From positions 3,905,501 through 3,969,500 of the forward strand of contig NZ_CP116936.1 in NCBI RefSeq assembly GCF_028475105.1: DNA of 64,000 bases, read 5' to 3'. Origin of the DNA: Micromonospora sp. LH3U1 (GTDB taxonomy: Bacteria; Actinomycetota; Actinomycetes; Mycobacteriales; Micromonosporaceae). The notes beneath the pieces were generated by a model. It was not told the DNA's origin, did no database searches, and saw only the letters and a program-made list of their open reading frames with translations. Position numbers and translations under genes: made by a program. Shown here in pieces: positions 32,349 through 41,320 of the stretch (positions are counted from its first letter, which is position 1; each line of letters opens with the position of its first letter).

Positions 32349-34982
32349 TCAGGGGTAGGTGGTCAGGTACACCTGCTGGTTCGCCGCGTTCGCGGTGCCA
32401 CCGGCGTTGTTGATCACCCGATTGATGGTGCCGACGCCACCGAGCGAGACGGTGACCATGTTGGTGAACCGCACGTTCGGGTTGGTGGGCACCTCGAAGG
32501 CCCGCTCCTCGACCACCGCGGGGTTGACGTTGAAGTAGCTGTAGCTGCCCAGTCCCCACGCCTGGTGGCTGGTCACCGAATCCGCGACCTTGTACGCGGC
32601 ATAACCCCGGGTCGACCCGTTCATCCAGGCCGCCTGGTTGGGCGGGTCGTACGGCAGTTCGTTCTGGTAGAAGTACGTCCGGCCGCCGTTGCCGTTCCAG
32701 ATCGTCTGGTATTTCTGGTAGTGCTCGACGAAGAGGCCGTACATGGTGACGTTGTCGCCGTTGACCGTGAGCCCGGTGTCGGCGGTGTTCAGCGTCCACC
32801 CGGTGGGTACGCCGGAGGCGGCGTGGTCGGCCCGCCACAACCACATGTGGTCGCCGATCACGTTGTCGCTGTTGACGGTCAGCGTGTTGGTGGCCTTGCC
32901 GACGTGTGGCCCGCCGATGCGGAAGAACACGTCGTGCAGCGAGGTCGGGTTCGCGGCGTGGCTCGCGGACGAACCGGACGGCCCGACCTCCATCAGCACC
33001 GGCGAGTTGGTCGTGCCGGCCTCGAACATGAGGCCGGCCACCTTGACGCCGTCCACATCGGCCACCCGCATCGCGACGGTGCCGTTGTCGGCCTGGATGG
33101 TGGCCAGGCCGAGGCCGAGGATCACCGTGTCGGCCCGGTTGACCTGGATGGGCTCGGTGACGTGGTGCACGCCCGGGGTGAAGAGCAGGTGCTTGCCCTG
33201 GGCGAGGGCCGCGTTGATGGTGGCGGCACTGGTGCCGGCCTGGACGACGAAGAACTGCGACAGCGAGATGGACGAGCCGGCCGGGGTCTTGTTGTACCAG
33301 CTGGTGCCGACCGAGTTGGTCCGCAGCGCCGGCACGAAGACCCGGTACTCACCGGTGCCGTCGACGTAGAGGAACGGCTTCTCCCGTACCTGCGGGGTCT
33401 GGCCGATGACGGTGTGCGACGGGTTGGGGAAGCTCGGCGGCGGGGCGCCGGTGACGCCCTGGAAGACCATGTTCCACACCGAACCGGTCCAGCCGTTGCC
33501 GAACTCGCTGTTGCGGGAGTACCACTGCTGCTGCGAGCCGGAGACGACCAGGCCGTCGATGCGGGTGTCGGCCAGCAGACCACCGCTGGACCAGCCGTCG
33601 CCACCGTTCCAGAGCTGGATCTGGTTCTGCGCGCCGCGCAGGTGCATCCGCCGGTACGGCGCGGCCTGCGACACCGCCCAGCGTTCCACGGTCTGCCCGG
33701 CGGGCAGGGTGACCGAGAGGTTCTCGGCGGCCCGCCAGAAGTTCTGGGTGGCGTTGCCGCCCATCCAGAACGCCTCGGTGCGGACGTGGCCGTTGAGGTT
33801 GACGTCGTCCGGGCTCAGGCCGAGGCCGGCAACCTGGGTGAAGAAGCCGAGGTTGACGTCCGCGGTGTAGGTGCCGGGCTTGAACAGCACCGCGTAGCGC
33901 TGCGGCCCGAACTGGTTGGTCTCCTGCTGGGTGAAGAGGGTGTTCAGTCGGCTCTGGATGGTGGCGGTGGGCGTGCTCGGGTCGAAGACGAACGTGTTCG
34001 GCCCGAGGTTGGGGTTGCGCGGGTCGGTCGTGTCGACCGGGGGCTCGCTGGTGCCGCCGGTCGTGTTCACCGCCAGCTCCCAGAGTGAGTAGCCGTAGGC
34101 GGTTCCCCGCGCGGTGCCGTACATCCGCAGGTAGCGGCCGCTGCCGGTGACGGCGAGGGACTGCGTCCCACCGGTGCCGGTGGTGGTCGAGTAGATCGTG
34201 GTCCAGGTGGCACCGTCGGCCGAGGTCTGGAGCTGGAAGGCCCGGGCGTACGCGGCCTCCCAGGTGAGCACCACCCGGCAGATCGTCCGGGTGCTGCCGA
34301 GGTCGACGCGCAGCCACTGCGGGTCGCTGGCGGCGCTGGCCCACCGGGTGCCGGGGTTGCCGTCGACGGCGGCGGACGCCGCGAGGCCGGCATCCTGAGT
34401 GGATGAGGCGGTGGCCGGGCTGCCCTGGGCGACGTTGGTGCCGCCGCAGGTCGGCGTGCTGCCGCCGGTCTCGCCGTAAACCTGGAACTCCCAGAGCGAG
34501 TAGCCGTAGCCGGTGCCCCGGGCGGTGCCGTTCATCCGGACGTAGCGGCCGGCACCGGTGACGGTGAGGTTCTGCGTGCCGCCGGTGCCGGTGGTGGTCG
34601 AGTAGATCGTGGTCCAGGTGGCGCCGTCGTCGGACGTCTGAAGCTGGAAGGCGCGACCGTAGGCGCCCTCCCAGAGCAGGTTCACCTGGCTGATGGTGGC
34701 CCGGGCGCCCAGGTCGACCTGGAGCCACTGCGGGTCGCTGAACGCACTGGCCCAGCGGGTGCCGGTGTTGCCGTCGACGGCGGCGGCGGCTGGCGTGCCG
34801 GCGTTCTCGGTGGACGAGGCGGTGGCGGGGCGGCCCTGGGAGAGCAGGGTGGGCGCGGCCTGCGCGGGTGTGGTGGCGCCGGTCGGGGTGAGCGCCGCGA
34901 CCAGGGCGACGGTGAGCCCGACGAGCAGGTGCCGGACTACCCGTCGGGGACGCGGGCGTACGGATGTAGCACGAGATGTCAT
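32349..34982 (-). CDS. Secreted carbohydrate-active protein: two discoidin domains plus parallel beta-helix
   Basis: An 877-aa exported protein. The signal peptide has an Arg-rich start (RPRPRRVVRHLLVGLTVALV) and an AQA-A site. Two F5/8 type C (CBM32-like) domains follow, residues about 45-185 and 195-335. They are near copies of each other (both contain GATWTTIYSTTTGTGGTQ), which indicates internal duplication. The remaining 520 residues form a right-handed beta-helix-like domain with pectate-lyase/GH55-like turns (GTYTADVNLGFFTQVAGLGL, DNVIGDHMWLWRADH). The likely substrate is an extracellular beta-glucan or similar glycan, given the adjacent sugar-uptake operon and beta-glucosidase. The ATG at 34982 has AGG upstream. 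Confidence 0.75.
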   Translation of the reverse strand: MTSRATSVRPRPRRVVRHLLVGLTVALVAALTPTGATTPAQAAPTLLSQGRPATASSTENAGTPAAAAVDGNTGTRWASAFSDPQWLQVDLGARATISQVNLLWEGAYGRAFQLQTSDDGATWTTIYSTTTGTGGTQNLTVTGAGRYVRMNGTARGTGYGYSLWEFQVYGETGGSTPTCGGTNVAQGSPATASSTQDAGLAASAAVDGNPGTRWASAASDPQWLRVDLGSTRTICRVVLTWEAAYARAFQLQTSADGATWTTIYSTTTGTGGTQSLAVTGSGRYLRMYGTARGTAYGYSLWELAVNTTGGTSEPPVDTTDPRNPNLGPNTFVFDPSTPTATIQSRLNTLFTQQETNQFGPQRYAVLFKPGTYTADVNLGFFTQVAGLGLSPDDVNLNGHVRTEAFWMGGNATQNFWRAAENLSVTLPAGQTVERWAVSQAAPYRRMHLRGAQNQIQLWNGGDGWSSGGLLADTRIDGLVVSGSQQQWYSRNSEFGNGWTGSVWNMVFQGVTGAPPPSFPNPSHTVIGQTPQVREKPFLYVDGTGEYRVFVPALRTNSVGTSWYNKTPAGSSISLSQFFVVQAGTSAATINAALAQGKHLLFTPGVHHVTEPIQVNRADTVILGLGLATIQADNGTVAMRVADVDGVKVAGLMFEAGTTNSPVLMEVGPSGSSASHAANPTSLHDVFFRIGGPHVGKATNTLTVNSDNVIGDHMWLWRADHAASGVPTGWTLNTADTGLTVNGDNVTMYGLFVEHYQKYQTIWNGNGGRTYFYQNELPYDPPNQAAWMNGSTRGYAAYKVADSVTSHQAWGLGSYSYFNVNPAVVEERAFEVPTNPNVRFTNMVTVSLGGVGTINRVINNAGGTANAANQQVYLTTYP

Positions 34983-35082
34983 GACATCGCCTGTCGATAG
35001 GGGGTTACGGATGCCGCGCGGGTGGGATCTGGCTCGCCCCGTGGTGCCGTGGGTGGTGCCGCCGATGCGGCGCAGCGGGTAG

Positions 35083-35153
35083 GAGAGCGCTCTCGTAGGA
35101 GTGTTGCGGCGAGATTGCGGCGGCGTCAAGACATCGATCTATAACACTGTTAT
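35083..35153 (-). promoter_or_regulatory. LacI-type operator and promoter region of the beta-helix gene
   Basis: GAGAGCGCTCTC at 35083-35094 is a perfect 12-bp palindrome of the kind bound by LacI-family sugar repressors in actinomycetes. Leftward, TTGACG (35129-35124) is a candidate -35. A second perfect palindrome, ATAACACTGTTAT, lies at 35141-35153 in a locally AT-rich stretch, possibly for the ROK protein. No LacI gene is in this window. Confidence 0.6.
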
Positions 35154-35208
35154 TTATCCCGAGGATTCTTTTTGTGTAATTTGCCGTCAGCGCTGGCGTC
35201 GTTCCCGC

Positions 35209-36408
35209 TCAGCGACGGACGCCACCCTCGGTGAGAAACCGGGCGATCGGCAGCGTGGCGGCGCCCAACGCCACCGCGTCCACCCCGAGACGGCACAGCT
35301 CGATCGACGCCTGCGCGTACGGCTGGCGCAGCGCCTGCCGTCCGGCGGCCTCCCGGACGGCCGGCAGCAGGTCGCCCAGCGCCATCGCCGCCCAGCCGCC
35401 GAGCACCACCCGCTCCGGGTTGAACAGGTTGATCAGGTTGGCCACCCCCGCGCCGAGGTAGCCGGCGGTGTCGTCCAGCACCCGCCGGGCGGTGGCCGAG
35501 GTCTCGCCGGCGGCGACCAGCGCGGCGATCTGGGACTCCTCGTCCTCACCCGGCACCGCTCGACCCCGGCGCGCCTCCCGGTACCGGTCGATGATCGCCT
35601 CCGCACCCACGTACGCCTCCAGGCAGCCGCGCGCGCCGCACCGGCAGGCCCGGCCCCCGTACACCAGGGTGGTGTGCCCCCACTCCCCCGCGCTGCTGGA
35701 GGCGCCCCGGTAGGTGGCGCCGTTGGTCACCACCGACGCGCCCACGCCGCTGCCGACCAGCGCGAAGACCGCGTGTCGCGCGCCCCGGCCGGCGCCGAAC
35801 CACATCTCGGCCTGGCCGAGGGTCTTGGCGCCGTTGTCGATGTGCAGCGGCACGTTGGTGCCGGCGCCGATGAGACGCTCCAACGGCACCCGGTCCCAAC
35901 CGAGCGCCTGGGCGTCCACGACGGCCTCGATGCCCTGCTCGACCACCCCGGAGACGCCGATGCCGACGCCGAGCACGTCGCCCGTCGCCACCCCGGCCTG
36001 CCCGGTCACCGCGTCGATACCGGCCAGCACGTGCCCGGCCACCAGGTCGGGCTCGGTGCGGGCCGGGTCGAGCGGGTACTCGATGCTGGCGAGCAGGGTC
36101 ATCGCGAAGTCGAACAGCTCCACCCGGACCCGGGTCTCGCCGACGTCCACGCCGATCACGAAGGCGAAGCGGGGCGCGATCCGCAGCATCATGCTGGGCC
36201 GACCGCCGTCGGATTCGGCAGCCCCGGCCTCGGCGACCAGCCCCTCGTCGATCAGGTCGGCCACCACGTTGCTGACCGCCGGCTGGCTCAGCCCGGTGCT
36301 GCGGACCAGGTCCTGCCGGGTGAGCGGGCCGTCGAGGAAGAGCTTGGTCAGCAGGGCGGACCGGTTGCGCAGCCGCACGCTGCGGTTGGTGGCACGCACC
36401 AGCTCCAC
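35209..36408 (-). CDS. ROK-family sugar-responsive repressor
   Basis: A 399-aa protein. An N-terminal winged helix (NRSALLTKLFLDGPLTRQDL, GLSQPAVSNVVADLIDEGLV) precedes an ROK kinase-like fold with an ATP-like motif (VIGVDVGETRVRVELFD) and the zinc signature CRCGARGCLE. Such NagC/Mlc/XylR-type repressors sense a sugar or sugar phosphate. GTG 36408 has GAGG six bases before it. The gene is divergent from the sugar ABC operon and sits between it and the secreted glycan enzyme, so it probably controls uptake; autoregulation is likely. Confidence 0.85.
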   Translation of the reverse strand: MELVRATNRSVRLRNRSALLTKLFLDGPLTRQDLVRSTGLSQPAVSNVVADLIDEGLVAEAGAAESDGGRPSMMLRIAPRFAFVIGVDVGETRVRVELFDFAMTLLASIEYPLDPARTEPDLVAGHVLAGIDAVTGQAGVATGDVLGVGIGVSGVVEQGIEAVVDAQALGWDRVPLERLIGAGTNVPLHIDNGAKTLGQAEMWFGAGRGARHAVFALVGSGVGASVVTNGATYRGASSSAGEWGHTTLVYGGRACRCGARGCLEAYVGAEAIIDRYREARRGRAVPGEDEESQIAALVAAGETSATARRVLDDTAGYLGAGVANLINLFNPERVVLGGWAAMALGDLLPAVREAAGRQALRQPYAQASIELCRLGVDAVALGAATLPIARFLTEGGVRR

Positions 36409-36459
36409 TCGTCACCTCGTTCCCGTCGGCCGTCCGAGGCGACTGTAACCGCCTCGTGC

Positions 36460-36488
36460 TTGACGACCCACCAGCCAGCAACTTTAAT
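36460..36488 (+). promoter_or_regulatory. Promoter of the sugar ABC operon
   Basis: TTGACG (36460-36465), a 17-base spacer and TTTAAT (36483-36488), an unusually close match to the sigma70 consensus for this genome. Following AT-rich bases (cgacataatttaag) are a plausible ROK binding area. The leader to the GTG at 36646 is about 150 bases. Confidence 0.65.
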
Positions 36489-36645
36489 GACGACATAATT
36501 TAAGCCGTGATGTAACTCCCGGGAAACGCCGACGGACCCCGACGGCGCACCCCCGAACCCTGTCCGCAGCCGGCCGCCCGTCGTCCCCGACCCCTATCGG
36601 CGACGGAGGCCGGCGGACCCCCACCACGCACCGGAAGGGCTGACC

Positions 36646-37944
36646 GTGTCGAGACGACACCTCGGGATATTCACCGCCGCCGTACTGGCCGCCGCCTCAC
36701 TGACGGCCTGCGGCGGCTCCGGCGACGACTCCGCCGCAGCACCGAAGACGCTCACCTACTGGGCCAGCAACCAGGGCGCCAGCCTGGAGGCCGACAAGAC
36801 GACCCTCCAGCCCGAGCTGGACAAGTTCGAGAAGCAGACCGGGATCAAGGTCACCGTCGAGGTGGTCCCCTGGTCGGACCTGCTCAACCGCCTGCTCGCG
36901 GCCGCCGCGTCCGGCAAGGGCCCGGACGTGGTCAACATCGGCAACACCTGGTCGGCGTCGTTGCAGGCCACCGGCGCGCTGGTCGAGTTCGACGACGCCG
37001 CGTTGCAGGCCGTCGGCGGCAAGGACCGGATCGTGCCCGCCGCGCTCGCCGCCGCCGGCGCCCCCGGGAAACCGCCGGCCGCCGTGCCGCTCTACAGCAT
37101 GGCGTACAGCCTGTACTACAACAAGAAGGCGTTCGCCGACGCCGGCATCACCGCACCGCCGACCACGTGGGAGCAGCTCGCCGAATACGGCAAGAAGCTG
37201 AGCACCGGCGGCAAGTGGGGCCTGGCGATCGAGGGTGCCAACCCGTCGGAGAACGCCCACCACGCGTTCACCTTCAGCCAGCAGTACGGCGGTGAGTGGT
37301 TCGACTCGGCCGGCAAGCCGACCTTCGACACCCCGCAGAACGTCTCGGCGATCAAGCGCTACATCGACTTCATGGCCGCCGACAAGATCACCAACCCGAG
37401 CAACGCCGAGTACGCGCAGAACCAGTCGGTCTCCGACTTCGCCAACGGCAAGGCCGCCATGCTGCTGTGGCAGTCCGCCGGCTCGAACCTGAAGACGCAG
37501 AACATGCCCGCCGACGCGTACGGGGTGGCCCCGGTGCCGTTCCTGGCCAGCCCGCCGGCCGGCGGCAAGAAGGTCAACAGCATGGTCGCCGGGATCAACA
37601 TGGCGGTCTTCAAGCACACCAAGAACAAGGACGGCGCGCTGAGCTTCGTGAAGTTCATGACCAGCGACGAGGAGCAGACGATCCTCAACAAGACGTACGG
37701 CTCGCTGCCGGCGGTGAAGACCGCGGCCTCCGACCCGGCGTTCAGCGCGACGGAACAGAAGACCATCCAGGAGACCCTGGCCACCACGGCGGCCCCGCTG
37801 CCGCAGGTGCCCGAGGAGAGCACCTTCGAGACCCTGGTCGGCACCGCGATGAAGGAGCTGTTCGCCGACGCGGCCAGCGGCAAGCCGGTCACCGAGGAGT
37901 CGGTGAAGGCCAAGCTGACCGACGCGCAGCAGAAGATGCGCTGA
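36646..37944 (+). CDS. Sugar-binding lipoprotein of ABC importer
   Basis: A 432-aa solute-binding protein. The signal peptide ends in a lipobox (LTAC at residues 21-24, then GGSGDDS), so it is anchored outside the membrane by a lipidated Cys. The mature part is the family 1 (maltose-type) fold: KTLTYWASNQG, FEKQTGIKVTVEVVPWSDLL, GPDVVNIGNTWSA, ALSFVKFMTSDEEQT. Two permease genes follow and no ATPase is encoded in the operon, which is common in actinomycetes that use a shared MsiK ATPase. The ligand is probably an oligosaccharide, given the beta-glucosidase in the operon. Confidence 0.9.
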   Translation: MSRRHLGIFTAAVLAAASLTACGGSGDDSAAAPKTLTYWASNQGASLEADKTTLQPELDKFEKQTGIKVTVEVVPWSDLLNRLLAAAASGKGPDVVNIGNTWSASLQATGALVEFDDAALQAVGGKDRIVPAALAAAGAPGKPPAAVPLYSMAYSLYYNKKAFADAGITAPPTTWEQLAEYGKKLSTGGKWGLAIEGANPSENAHHAFTFSQQYGGEWFDSAGKPTFDTPQNVSAIKRYIDFMAADKITNPSNAEYAQNQSVSDFANGKAAMLLWQSAGSNLKTQNMPADAYGVAPVPFLASPPAGGKKVNSMVAGINMAVFKHTKNKDGALSFVKFMTSDEEQTILNKTYGSLPAVKTAASDPAFSATEQKTIQETLATTAAPLPQVPEESTFETLVGTAMKELFADAASGKPVTEESVKAKLTDAQQKMR

Positions 37945-37956
37945 CCCACGCGTCAC

Positions 37957-37997
37957 CGGTGGCCGTGGTCGGGTGCTGAGCCCGACCACGGCCACCG
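37957..37997 (+). terminator. Intercistronic hairpin after the binding-protein gene
   Basis: A perfect 17-bp stem (cggtggccgtggtcggg at 37957-37973, complement at 37981-37997) with a 7-base loop lies between the binding-protein gene and the first permease. In sugar ABC operons such stems limit read-through or protect the upstream message, giving excess binding protein. Confidence 0.75.
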
Positions 37998-38014
37998 CCT
38001 CCGAGAGGACCCCG

Positions 38015-39007
38015 ATGGCAACCAGCACCACCGCGCCGGACGCCGACCGGCGCGAACCCCAGGCCGGGTCACCGGCCCGGAGGCCGGCCCGCCGGCCCCG
38101 CGGCCCCCGCCGCTCGCTCCTGCCGTACCTGCTGCTCGTACCGGCCATCGTGCTGGAACTCGCCATCCACGTCATCCCGATGGTGGTCGGGGTCTGGATG
38201 AGCCTGCTGGAGCTGACCCAGTTCCACATCCGCGACTGGTCCACCGCCCCCTTCATCGGGTTGGAGAACTACCGCGCGACGCTCGACCTGAACAGCGCCG
38301 CCGGCAAGGAACTGCTGCACTCGTTCTGGGTCACCCTGGCCTACAGCCTGCTCTCGGTCGGGTTCGCCTGGCTGCTCGGCATCTCGGCGGCAGTGGTCTT
38401 GCAGAAGCCGTTCCGAGGGCGGGCGATCCTGCGGGCGCTCTTCCTCACCCCGTACGCCCTGCCGGTCTACGCCGCGGTGATCACCTGGAGCTTCCTGCTG
38501 CAACGCGACACCGGCCTGGTCAACCACGTCCTCGTCGACCAGCTCGGGCTGCTGAACGAGCGGCCGTTCTGGCTGATCGGCGACAACAGCTTCTGGTCGC
38601 TGCTGGTGGTGTCGGTGTGGCGCAACTGGCCGTTCGCGTTCCTCTGCCTGATGGCCGGTCTGCAGAACGTGCCCGGCGAGCTGTACGAGGCCGCCGCGAT
38701 CGACGGCGCCGGGTTCTGGCGACGCCTGCGCTCGGTCACCCTGCCGATGCTGCGGCCGGTGAACCTGGTGCTGCTGCTGGTGCTGTTCCTGTGGACCTTC
38801 AACGACTTCAACACCCCGTACGTGCTCTTCGGCGGCTCCGCACCGGAGCAGGCCGACCTCATCTCCATCCACATCTACCGCAGTTCCTTCAAGACCTGGG
38901 ACTTCGGCTCCGGCTCGGCGATGTCGGTGGCGCTGCTGCTGTTCCTGCTGATCGTCTCGGCCGCGTACCTGCTGATCACCAACCGTCGGAGGGACGACCA
39001 TGCGTGA
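38015..39007 (+). CDS. Sugar ABC importer permease 1 (MalF type)
   Basis: A 330-aa membrane protein from ATG 38015 (AGAGG upstream). After a basic cytoplasmic N-terminus there are six hydrophobic helices, the first being LLPYLLLVPAIVLELAIHVI. The cytoplasmic EAA loop that docks the ATPase is LYEAAAIDGAGFWRRLRSVT. It pairs with the next gene (8-base overlap) to form the channel. Confidence 0.9.
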   Translation: MATSTTAPDADRREPQAGSPARRPARRPRGPRRSLLPYLLLVPAIVLELAIHVIPMVVGVWMSLLELTQFHIRDWSTAPFIGLENYRATLDLNSAAGKELLHSFWVTLAYSLLSVGFAWLLGISAAVVLQKPFRGRAILRALFLTPYALPVYAAVITWSFLLQRDTGLVNHVLVDQLGLLNERPFWLIGDNSFWSLLVVSVWRNWPFAFLCLMAGLQNVPGELYEAAAIDGAGFWRRLRSVTLPMLRPVNLVLLLVLFLWTFNDFNTPYVLFGGSAPEQADLISIHIYRSSFKTWDFGSGSAMSVALLLFLLIVSAAYLLITNRRRDDHA

Positions 39008-39839
39008 GACCGCCGGTGAGCGTTGGGGCCGGCGCATCGTGCTGACCCTGCTCACCCTCTTCGTCGTCATCCCCCTCTACGTGATGGTCACCTCCGCGGC
39101 GAAGCCGTTGCAGGACGTGCAGAACGGCTTCACCTGGTGGCCCAGCCGTCCCACCCTGCAACCGTTCATCGACATGTGGAGCACCGTGCCGCTGGCCCGG
39201 TACCTGGTGAACAGCCTGGTGGTGTCGAGCATCGCGGCGGTCTGCTCGGTGGCGGTGGCCATCTTCGCGGCGTTCGCGGTCAGCCGTTACCGGTTCCGTG
39301 GCCGGGGCGTCTTCTCGGTGACGGTGCTGTCCACCCAGATGTTCCCCGGCATCCTGTTCCTGCTGCCGCTGTTCCTCATCTACGTCAACCTGGGCAACGC
39401 CACCGGCATCGAGTTGTACGCCAGCCGGACCGGCCTGGTGATCACGTACCTGACCTTCTCTCTGCCGTTCTCGATCTGGATGCTGGTCGGCTACTTCGAC
39501 TCGATTCCCCGAGGGTTGGACGAGGCCGCGCAGGTCGACGGGGCCGGGCCGCTGCGCACCCTGTTCCAGGTCATCCTGCCGGCCGCCGTGCCCGGCGTCG
39601 TCGCGGTCACCGTGTACGCGTTCATGACCGCCTGGGGTGAGGTGCTCTTCGCGTCGGTGATGACCGACGAGGGCAGCCGCACCCTGGCCGTCGGCCTGCA
39701 GGGCTACTCCACCCAGTTCAACGTCTACTGGAACCAGATCATGGCCGCCTCGCTGGTGGTCAGCATCCCGGTCGTCGTCGGGTTCCTGGCCCTGCAGCGC
39801 TACTTCGTCGCCGGCCTCACCGCTGGCGCGGTCAAGTGA
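39000..39839 (+). CDS. Sugar ABC importer permease 2 (MalG type)
   Basis: A 279-aa permease with six helices beginning IVLTLLTLFVVIPLYVMVTS and the EAA loop LDEAAQVDGAGPLRTLFQVI. The ATG at 39000 overlaps the end of permease 1, so the two are translated together. An ordinary MalG-type subunit with no unusual features. Confidence 0.9.
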   Translation: MRETAGERWGRRIVLTLLTLFVVIPLYVMVTSAAKPLQDVQNGFTWWPSRPTLQPFIDMWSTVPLARYLVNSLVVSSIAAVCSVAVAIFAAFAVSRYRFRGRGVFSVTVLSTQMFPGILFLLPLFLIYVNLGNATGIELYASRTGLVITYLTFSLPFSIWMLVGYFDSIPRGLDEAAQVDGAGPLRTLFQVILPAAVPGVVAVTVYAFMTAWGEVLFASVMTDEGSRTLAVGLQGYSTQFNVYWNQIMAASLVVSIPVVVGFLALQRYFVAGLTAGAVK

Positions 39840-39868
39840 GTCATCCAACCCCAGAGGAGAACCAACCC

Positions 39869-41244
39869 GTGCCCGACCTGTCCAAGCTGCCACCCGACTT
39901 CCTCTGGGGCGTCGCCACGGCGGCGTACCAGATCGAGGGGCCGTCGACGTCGACGGCCGGTCGCCGTCCATCTGGGACACCTTCTCGGCGACCCCCGGCA
40001 ACGTCGACAACGGCGACACCGGCGCGGTGGCCTGCGACCACTACCACCGGTGGCCGGAGGACCTGGCGCTGCTGCGTCGGCTCGGCGTGGACGCGTACCG
40101 CTTCTCGGTGGCCTGGCCCCGGGTGATGCCCGACGGCGTCGGGCGGGTCAACCCCGCCGGGCTGGACTTCTACGACCGGCTCGTCGACACGCTGCTGGCC
40201 GACGGGATCCGGCCGTTCGTCACGCTCTACCACTGGGACCTGCCGCAGGCCCTGCAGGACAAGGGCGGCTGGCCGCAGCGCGCCACCGCCGAGGCGTTCG
40301 CTGACTACGCGGCGGTGGTCGCCACCCGCCTCGGCGACCGGGTCGCCGACTGGAACACGGTCAACGAGCCGCTCTGTGTGTCCTGGATCGGGCACCTGGA
40401 GGGGCGGATGGCCCCCGGCGAGCGGGACCTCACCCGCGCGGTGCACACCTCGCACCACGTGCTGCTCGGGCACGGCCTGGCCACCCAGGCGATCCGCGCC
40501 AACGCCGCCCGACCGGCCTCGGTGGGACTGGTGCTCAACCTCAGCCCGATCGAGGCGGCGACCGACCGGCCCGAGGACGTCGCGGCGGCCCGACGGGCGG
40601 ACGGGCACGTCAACCGGTGGTGGCTGGACCCGATCCACGGGCGTGGCTACCCCGCCGACATGATCGCCACCTACGGGGTCGAGCCGCCGGTACGCGGCGA
40701 CGACCTGACGGTGATCGCCACACCCACCGACTTCCTCGGGGTGAACTACTACTTCCGTCAGCTGGTGGTCGACGACCCGGCCGGGCCGCCGCCGTACGCC
40801 CGGCAGGTGCCGGTGCCCGGCTCGGTGGAGACCGCGATGGGTTGGGAGATGTACCCGGCGGGCCTGGAGCGGCTGCTGGTCGAGGTGAGCGAGGAGTACC
40901 GGCCGGGCCGGATCATCGTCACCGAGAGCGGCTCGGCGTGGCCGGACGAGGTCACCGCGGACGGCACCGTGGAGGACAAGGAACGCACCGACCATCTGGA
41001 GCAGCACCTGGCCGCGTGCGCGTCGGCGGCGGCCCGGGGTGTGCCCCTGGACGGCTACTTCGTCTGGTCGCTGCTGGACAACTTCGAGTGGGCGTACGGC
41101 TACGACAAGCGCTTCGGGCTGGTGCACGTCGACTACGCCACCCAGCGCCGGACGGTGAAGGCGAGCGGCCTGCGCTACGCCGAGTTGATCCGCGCCCACC
41201 AGCGACTCGCCGGGGCGACCAGCACCGCCACGCAGGTGGCCTGA
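39869..41244 (+). CDS. GH1 beta-glucosidase, frame interrupted by one missing base
   Basis: GTG 39869 (GAGGAG upstream) starts VPDLSKLPPDFLWGVATAAYQIEG, the GH1 N-terminus. At the GGGG run 39937-39940 the frame slips: adding one G restores AVDVDGRSPSIWDTFSATPG and joins the frame that continues to 41244, about 458 aa. The acid/base Glu is in TVNEPLCVSW and the nucleophile Glu in IIVTESGSAW (usual form TENG). It would hydrolyse imported beta-linked oligosaccharides in the cytoplasm. It is the last gene of the sugar operon. Because every catalytic residue and flanking gene is intact, I think this is more likely a base-call error than a pseudogene. Confidence 0.8.
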
Positions 41245-41266
41245 ACGGGGGCCGGCGAATCCGGAG

Positions 41267-41299
41267 GCCCTGGGCGCCGTGTCGAGCGGCGCCCAGGGC
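41267..41299. terminator. Bidirectional terminator hairpin
   Basis: A perfect 12-bp stem (gccctgggcgcc at 41267-41278, complement at 41288-41299) with a 9-base loop, between the convergent GH1 and FtsX-type genes. Confidence 0.7.
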
Positions 41300-41320
41300 G
41301 TTCCGTCCGCCGACCGGCGC

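Noticed and set aside
39869..41244. Degenerate beta-glucosidase pseudogene
   Set aside because: A single missing G is the only defect; active-site motifs and the rest of the operon are intact.
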